Below are positions 57,661 to 64,000 of a DNA stretch of 64,000 nucleotides, in pieces. Position 1 is the stretch's first letter; every line of letters begins with the position of its first letter. The translations under genes were made by a program, and so were the position numbers. The stretch covers positions 880,361,199 to 880,425,198 of the forward strand of contig CM060912.1 of the NCBI GenBank assembly GCA_030737875.1. The letters are read 5' to 3'. Under the pieces are notes generated by a model. It did no database searches. It was not told where the DNA came from and saw only the letters and a program-made list of their open reading frames with translations. The stretch is from Allium sativum (taxonomy: Eukaryota; Streptophyta; Magnoliopsida; Asparagales; Amaryllidaceae).

Positions 57661-58612
57661 AGTCTGGTGTATGTAGTATGACTACCTAGTTGAATTTGAT
57701 GGAGCATTGAAGGGAAACCCTGGAAAATCAAGGGCTAGAGCAGTCATTCGATCTTGATTCCCACAATGTTAGTGTTTTTAATCCTTTTCCTTACTGGGAT
57801 TTTATTTTATATATGATGTCAAATTGTTTAGTAATTTGTAATGCTCTATGCTTGCTGAATTTTTTAACCAAGCACATTGCAACAGTTATCCGGTTTTTTC
57901 AATTTTTTTTAGTAATGGAGATTATTTTACGTTATCCCAGAAATTGTGTTGCTTGAAGATGTGTTTTTTTTAATCATTGTATTTTCACGTAAGCCCTTAA
58001 GATTTTGGCGTCCTAAGCATTCGTGACAGCAGTTAGGTCCCCAAAATAGAAGCGATTATAAACTACCATGATGAGTGATTTGAGACCATAGTTTTTGGAT
58101 TTGAGTTGGGTTGATCCAGATAGAGTTTGGAGTCTTTGAGAATACGAAAGATTCGAAATTCATATATGCCAAAATAGATAAATATCTGATATTTGAAGAA
58201 AAAAATGTGGATACAAATTGGGATATGAAGACATTACATTACAAAATTATCTGTTTAATTTTAGTTATATTTGTTAAATCTAGTAAATTTGGGGCTTTCC
58301 TCTTTTCCTCTTGCTTCCTTGATAATTCTTCATTGATTTGTGATGTGGATCATTTTTCCACCAATTATTTTCTTATCCAAAAAGAAATTTGATGTAAGAT
58401 CTTTATCTGCAAGTCTTCGTATGTATATATACAACATTTTGATATTTATTTTCTATTTTTCTGACTACATGTGGCTTAGTCGGTATATCTGTAAAAGTGA
58501 TAAAATAATACCCATGTAATATTTATTTATAAACAGAAGATAAAATATAAGAGCATAAAATAAACACATTTCTATGTTAATCATCGCAACATATCTATAA
58601 CATGTATGAAAA

Positions 58613-58614
<2 letters not shown>

Positions 58615-58660
<46 letters not shown>

Positions 58661-58680
58661 ATGTATATATATGTATATAC
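58615..58680. repeat. (TA)n/(TATG)n microsatellite
   Basis: A TA run passes into TATG and TATATG variants. Confidence 0.9.
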
Positions 58681-58983
58681 ACACAAATTAAAATCGTAGA
58701 TCTGGAAAAAAATTGGGAAAGGAGAAAGAAAATTAAAACTTAAGAAACTACATAGGCACAAGAACCAACATTTTCCTTTAAATCTGGATCATTCTCTCTA
58801 ATTATTGTTCTTTGATTTGAAAGTTAGTTTATTTTAGAAAGTTTATGAGAGATTGAAGAAATGAAAATGCTAAAGAATGGTCGCCACCTCAATAAAATAC
58901 GAAGAAAAGATATAGGTTTTAGACTTTAGAGTATAGATGCTCAAATGACCCATAACCGATAGATTTAGTTTTAATGAGACCCG

Positions 58984-59010
<27 letters not shown>
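58984..59010. repeat. (TA)n microsatellite
   Basis: About 13 TA units. Confidence 0.92.
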
Positions 59011-59014
<4 letters not shown>

Positions 59015-59934
59015 TTTTATAACATAAACTATAACCGCCATAACGATATCGACCAACAAGTCAATAGAGCGGTCAACCGTCGGGTTAACCCCTCTTGGTC
59101 GTCCTGCCAGTTGGTGGGGCCAATAATAAATGATAAGGGTTAATGCATTTTTATTTAATGAACTATTTTCCATTCACAATCGTTTTTCTTTCATAACTTT
59201 TTTATATGGACTTCGTTCGCGAAGTTCCAAACATAAGAGTTGACCAGAATTCCATCCCAAAAGCAACATTGCAGGTTTTATGGTCAAACTCCATTGTTTG
59301 CTCAAATTCTATTTTTAGAACCTAACAATAACTAATTTAACTAACGCCAAATTTTGGCATGTTACTTGACGCCTTATCTGGCCATCTTAGATGCTCCTCC
59401 TCTAGCAGGGCTGTGAGTTCTCGTAGGCCATGCTCGTTGGTTCTGATAGACCATTTCGTTGAGGAGGTGACGCGTTACAATTATCTTTTGTCTACTGTTA
59501 CCTACTTTCAGAGGTGAGAACTCATGGAGAGATTACGCAACAATCCCGCAGTCTTGGATATGATACATGTGCTTCCTAATCTCGATCCGATTGTATATCT
59601 TCGTTATCAATTGAGAAGATTTCGTGGTACTTAATAGCAATATATTTGTGGTTCTTTTATTTGTTGTAAATTGTTTGTTCAATTTGTTTTGTAGTATATT
59701 TGATTCTACAATATTTAGGTAAAAATATATTGTTGTGATTGAATAAAATATCGAGTTTACTCTACCATGTTTTATTTGCAATTATTAAATGCATATTACA
59801 CTATTAAATAAATAATCAGTTGACTACACATCAATTAAGTTAAAATACCCCGTTTAAATGTTTCATTTAAAACCGTAAACGCATACTCCGTTTAACTTCA
59901 TTCCCTATTAAAATGAGTTGTTTAAATGCACGCA

Positions 59935-60566
59935 TCGAGTTTGAAATGGACAAGTTATGCTCCTCAATGAAATTGAAAGGACACGTCCACTTTTACATGT
60001 AAAGTAGTGTACAAAACCGCCTCACAACAATAATCATACTATATTCCTGTAAAATCGAATCTAAGCTTCTAGGATAAAACCCTAAATTCGATAACAGTGG
60101 AAAATGGCTTTCTGTGATGATCGTAACAACGTGGGTTTACAATTCAAACTCGATTTCTTTGTTTCTTTATCACTTCTCTATTTCATAAATCAATATGTGA
60201 GTTTGATTTGTATATAAAATCTACGTAGTATGGCTGCTGATTGAATTTGATGGAGCATCGAAGGGAAACTCTATAAAATCTAGGGCTGGAGCAATTGTTC
60301 ATATTCTTGATTATGACAAAGTTTTTTTTCATCCCTTTCCTTACTAGGAAAATTTTGTATATGGTGTGAAATTGTTTAGTAACTTGCATTACTCTAAGCG
60401 TTGCTGAATTTTTTAACCAAGCACATTGCAAAAATGATTTGGTTTTGCCAATTTTTTAATAATGAAGATTGTTTTACATATCCCAGAAATTGTGTTGCTT
60501 GAAGATATGTCTTCTTTAATCTTTGTATTATGGTGCAAGCCCTTGAGATTTCAAATTCTTAAGCAT
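59935..60566 (+). pseudogene. Truncated copy of the RNase H-like gene 5' end (copy C)
   Basis: It matches the intact gene from its proximal upstream region through exon 1 (60104-60130, MAFCDD-like start, donor GTGGGT), intron 1, exon 2 (60229-60320) and the start of intron 2. Exon 2 has lost one C (TGCCTG became TGCTG), which shifts the frame before the first catalytic aspartate. The Asn-Pro-Gly-Lys stretch has changed to Asn-Ser-Ile-Lys. Similarity to intron 2 stops at about 60566, where a CAGGGCCGGTTTTAG terminus begins. Exons 3-6 are absent. Confidence 0.85.
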
Positions 60567-60957
60567 CAGGGCCGGTTTTAGTTGTAGGGTTTCCCTAGAC
60601 AGCAAAATCCATTAAAGATAGAAAATATGAAGATTAAAGAAGTTTGGTTGCCCTAGGCAACAAAGTGCATTAGCTGAAAAATGTTAAAAAGCGGTAAAAT
60701 GGAAAAGGTTAAAGAGAAGGAAAATGAAATAAGTTTGAGGTATAAAATAGCAAGAAAATGAAAAAAATTTAAAGATCAGGAAAATGCAATAGAAATAAGT
60801 TAGACGTATAAAATAAAGCACTGCTATATGTGTAGAACACCACACCTCTTAAAGAGCAGGAAAATGCAATAGAAATAAGTCAGAAGCTTAAAAATAAAGC
60901 AGACTGCTGCATGACTCGAACACCACACCTCATTCGCTTTATGTATTAAATGGAAAC
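60567..60957. mobile_element. hAT-like element fragment and 80-bp tandem duplication
   Basis: CAGGGCCGGTTTTAG, followed by CCCTAGGCAACAAAG-type sequence, looks like the left terminus of a hAT-type element inserted into the intron of copy C. No right terminus is seen before the LTR at 60958. Within it, about 80 bases (60769-60849) are repeated at 60850-60933 (CAGGAAAATGCAATAGAAAT ... ACACCACACCTC). Confidence 0.5.
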
Positions 60958-63900
60958 TGTAACACCCCGCGAATTATATAACTGTGAAATTAACAAATTG
61001 AAGTATAATTAATTTGAAATCAAAGAACTAAGGGAAACGGGATACGCCATTGCGTTCGTCTCGGAAAAATACGTGAAATAGAGTCCGAGTTTTCGAAAAA
61101 CGGAGTCCGTATGAAGAAGATATGGCCTTCGGAAGTTTGAGAATCAAGTTTAAATTCAAACAGAATAAATCAGGTTTAAATTCGAAAATGGGGCCCAATG
61201 GGCCAGGGCGGAAAAACACCCGCCTGACCCACCAAGTCGACTGGGCTGTCGACCTGGTCTAACCAGGTCGACAGGGCTGTCGACAGGTATGTCGACCTGG
61301 TCCAGACCCAGGTCGAGCCCAGTCTAACCCGGCTGGCCTATGCTATGTTGGTCGATTTTCTGTGGTCTGCTTTGTCATTAGGGCTAGGTGGCAAGCTCTA
61401 ATTGGTCTCTCCTTAGGATGAATGGCTATGATCAATCCAGGCAACATCAATGGCTCTAATCAATTCATAAACCCTATAAAAAGGACCCTAGAATAAACCC
61501 TAATCTATTCATTCATAAATAAAAACAAAGCCGCCATGTTGCTGAGGAGCGTCTAGGAGTAGCCACCAAATTGGAGAGAAGATTAGGAGGAAAATTCTAA
61601 AGCCTAAAGCAATTCAGGCAAATCAAATCAAACCGCATCTTCTTATTCCTAAATTAGAGAATTCGCCGCAACCATTGTAAGTAGAGTATTATTTTGGTAT
61701 GAACAAATGATTGTGTAGATATGTATACTTGATTTGTGGCGATAAAGTAATTCATATTTGTGCGTTGGAATATTGTATACGTTTGGATATTCTTAACTTA
61801 TGTTATTCAATTATAAAGAACTACATGCGGTAGTTCTATGCAAGTATACGTTTGGAATATTTCGCAAATTATGTAATCCATGTTGAAGCTACATGTATGT
61901 AGTTGATTTAAATTCATGCAAGTTTGGGGTTTTGCTACTATGCCATCATAAGGTGTATTTTTACACAAACATCATTTTGTGAGGAAATTGGAATAAGTTT
62001 AGGTTGTTATAATCCATATGAAATTATGTTGATAATTGGGCATCATGGTCTATGTATTAAGCCATGCTTTGTATTAGAAAACCTATGTGCAAACTTATGA
62101 ATATGACTAGGCTATGATTGATATTTGACCATGTTAGTTCTATATTGTTAGCAAGAATTATATGATGACATATGTGAGACATGGCTAGGTTAGACTCAAA
62201 AATCCCTTTTTGCAAGTTTAAAGCAAACACCATGTTTAGGAATATTTATGCATAAGTATATTTATACCATCGTTATGTGATTAGACTTAAATCATGATTA
62301 AGTTGAACTATGCTTTTGTGTTAGTAACAAAGTATCCCCTTTGTAAAACATGTAGAAACCTTATGAACATGACTTGTTTATGTTTGACATTATGCCTAAA
62401 TGAGAACATAGGTCTATGTTGTAGTTAAGACTATGTGACACCTAATTTAGATTCTTATCTTAAGTTTACATGGTTTGATTCATGTCACCTATGCTTTATG
62501 ACCAAAGTATATATATGCAAGTACACCAATTTCTATTTTGTATTCCCAACGTCATATTGCAAGTTCATGCGCTCACCTTCCCCTCTTTGTGTATGTAATC
62601 ACGCTTTAAGCCTCCCCTTTTCGCATGGCTAAATTGGGCTTTAAAAGGCTAAGCCCAATATATATAAACGGACGTGTAAAACGGGGGAAAATAACGTTGG
62701 GTTAAAATTAATTAATTAATGAAAATATAAAATAGAAGGGCCCAAGTTCAAGTATGGGTTGGGCCCATGATTGGTGTAACCTTTGCACCATTAACTTAAT
62801 AATGGGCCGCAAATATTTACATATAAGAAATAAAGAAGAATGACAAAATATGTAAATGTAGAACATACGATGTGTTTAACCCGAGGTTGGATTGAGTTGT
62901 GATGTAAACCTGCCCGGAACCGCCCGGCTGTCCAGTAGTCACAACAATACCTATCCAATGTGGGAGGTTAAACATGGAGCCCAATAAGGACCCGAGGTTA
63001 GACTGAGTTGTGGCGTAAGACTGCCCGGAACCAACCGGCAACAGGCAGCCACAACAATACCTGTCTAATGTGAGAGGTCAGGGCCTTAATAAGACAATTA
63101 AGGCTGAGTCAGGATTGTTAGGATTAAGTGAACTAAAGACTTAATCAAAATGGAACATGCTAAACTAAACGGACTGGTGGGGGTTAGGTTAGAAAACACT
63201 TAACCAACTTAGCATGTTGGCTAGAGATAGAAAACCTAGTAACGGGGGACCCTTTTCAGCAGTAACCCTAGAAGGTGTATCAGGATACCCTGAAACTAGG
63301 CAGGGTGGGGCACGATTACTGGGCTGATTGTAAGAGGTCAAAGCGACGGCGGTGGTGTAGCAGTGTAGGTTCTAACGGGGTGCGGGCGTGCACACACTCC
63401 GGCGTAGAAAAATAAGGCACTGGACACCAGTAGCATACCTGTGCACTCTAAGGTTGTGTCGGGCCGCCACTATGGGACTTGATACACCCCATGGTGGGAC
63501 CAGCATAGGTAACTACAACATCGGGGGCCGTAAGACACATGTAACTATGCGAGTAGGAGCCGATCATCATAGAATGGATCACATCACCCTGATTATGGGG
63601 TGCCAGTTGGAAACTAGTTTATATGGGTTCAGAGATTAATATGGGGTACGATGGTCTATTCGACCCTAGACAACTTAACCAAGTTTATAGTGCTTGCCCA
63701 CTTCTTGTTTATACTTATCACACCCAGTTCTTTATTCATAGACAAAATAGTACTAGACTTACTCAGGCTTTATGTCTGACTCTACTTTTCTTTCGTCTTC
63801 TTTTCTTCCGTTTCCCCCCCCCCAGGTCCTCAGGGAGGGAACACAGCAGCTTGATCAGCCTTAACATCCAGCTTGAAGAAGAGAAATGTATTGCTTGGAC

Positions 63901-64000
63901 TTTTTCGCTTTGAACTATGGCTTTGGACAGCCACTATGGGGGCTTTTGCAGTTTATCTATGTTTTATTTATGCTTCTTTAAATAATGTACTCAAGACAGA
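60958..64000 (+). repeat. Long LTR of a Tekay-like gypsy element, cut by window end
   Basis: It starts TGTAACACCCCGCGAATTAT. A TATA box (CCCTATAAAAAGGACC, about 61471-61486) is followed by an AAACCCTAATC leader about 510 bases into the LTR, typical of Tekay LTR promoters. Downstream blocks match, inverted, the LTR at 3643-5337: GGTTGGATTGAGTTGTGATG with CTGCCCGGAACC (twice, about 62880-63070), and the C/T-rich CCCAGGTCCTCAGGGAGG block near 63825. By that comparison the LTR end and primer site should lie a few hundred bases past 64000. ORFs in it have no known domain. Confidence 0.78.
61471..61486 (+). promoter_or_regulatory. TATA box of the right-hand LTR
   Basis: CCCTATAAAAAGGACC is followed about 20 bases on by AATAAACCCTAATC, the usual layout of a retrotransposon promoter and transcript start in plants. 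Confidence 0.65.

Larger units (their letters stand above)
56632..58265 (+). pseudogene. Truncated copy of the RNase H-like gene 5' end (copy B)
   Basis: It matches the region 40892-42560 of the intact gene: upstream flank, exon 1 (ATG 57472-57474), exon 2 (57677-57767) and the first 490 or so bases of intron 2. No later exon follows. Exon 1 has lost its donor (AATGTGCGT in the intact gene is AATATGTGT here). Exon 2 has lost two bases (CGTGATCTT became CGATCTT), giving a frameshift and stop. The glycine-rich stretch has two Gly-to-Arg changes. Intron 1 is expanded by (TA)n(TG)n. A MITE sits just upstream of the ATG. Confidence 0.88.
58266..59930. other. Intergenic DNA between gene copies B and C
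   Basis: No gene is recognised. Microsatellites lie at 58615-58680 (TA with TATG variants) and 58984-59010 (TA). Confidence 0.5.

Overview
This window is AT-rich plant nuclear DNA, almost certainly from a eudicot. It holds Ty3/gypsy (Tekay-like and Tat/Retand-like), Ty1/copia and CACTA elements, very long LTRs, many small MITEs, GT-AG introns and (TA)n microsatellites. I cannot name the species. Only one host gene looks intact: a small RNase H-fold protein with exons between 41850 and 51032 on the + strand. The rest is nested transposons, duplicated gene fragments and intergenic DNA.

Layout. (1) About 1-5.3 kb: 5' part of a decayed Tekay/Del-type gypsy element on the minus strand (integrase, RNase H, RT, protease, gag), then its primer-binding site and an LTR. 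(2) About 5.5-40.9 kb: one degenerate Tat/Retand-type gypsy element on the minus strand, split twice. One split is at 7815-19811, a retrotransposon with LTRs over 5 kb and a 1.5 kb interior with no ORF (LARD-like). The other is at 22143-38751, a CACTA DNA transposon with a perfect CAT target duplication. (3) Inside the CACTA: pieces of a HAK/KUP potassium-transporter gene on the minus strand, interrupted by a solo LTR (25712-37525, AGAGA duplication). A second, oppositely oriented solo LTR of the same broad family (28230-34400, ATTTT duplication) is nested in that one. (4) 40.9-51.0 kb: the RNase H gene. Its upstream region carries two MITEs and its third intron carries a rearranged Ty1/copia element. 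(5) 51-61 kb: a fold-back MITE, a potato-inhibitor-I pseudogene, microsatellites and two truncated copies of the 5' end of the RNase H gene (about 56.6-58.3 and 59.9-60.6 kb). (6) 60958 to the window end: an LTR of about 3 kb or more on the + strand, related to the LTR at 3.6-5.3 kb.

Order of events (inference). The Retand-like element came first in the 5-41 kb block, followed by the LARD and the CACTA. The outer solo LTR then entered the CACTA, and the inner solo LTR entered the outer one. The two RNase H gene 5' copies serve as empty-site controls that define three MITE insertions with target duplications. No RNA genes, CRISPR arrays or prokaryotic features were seen.
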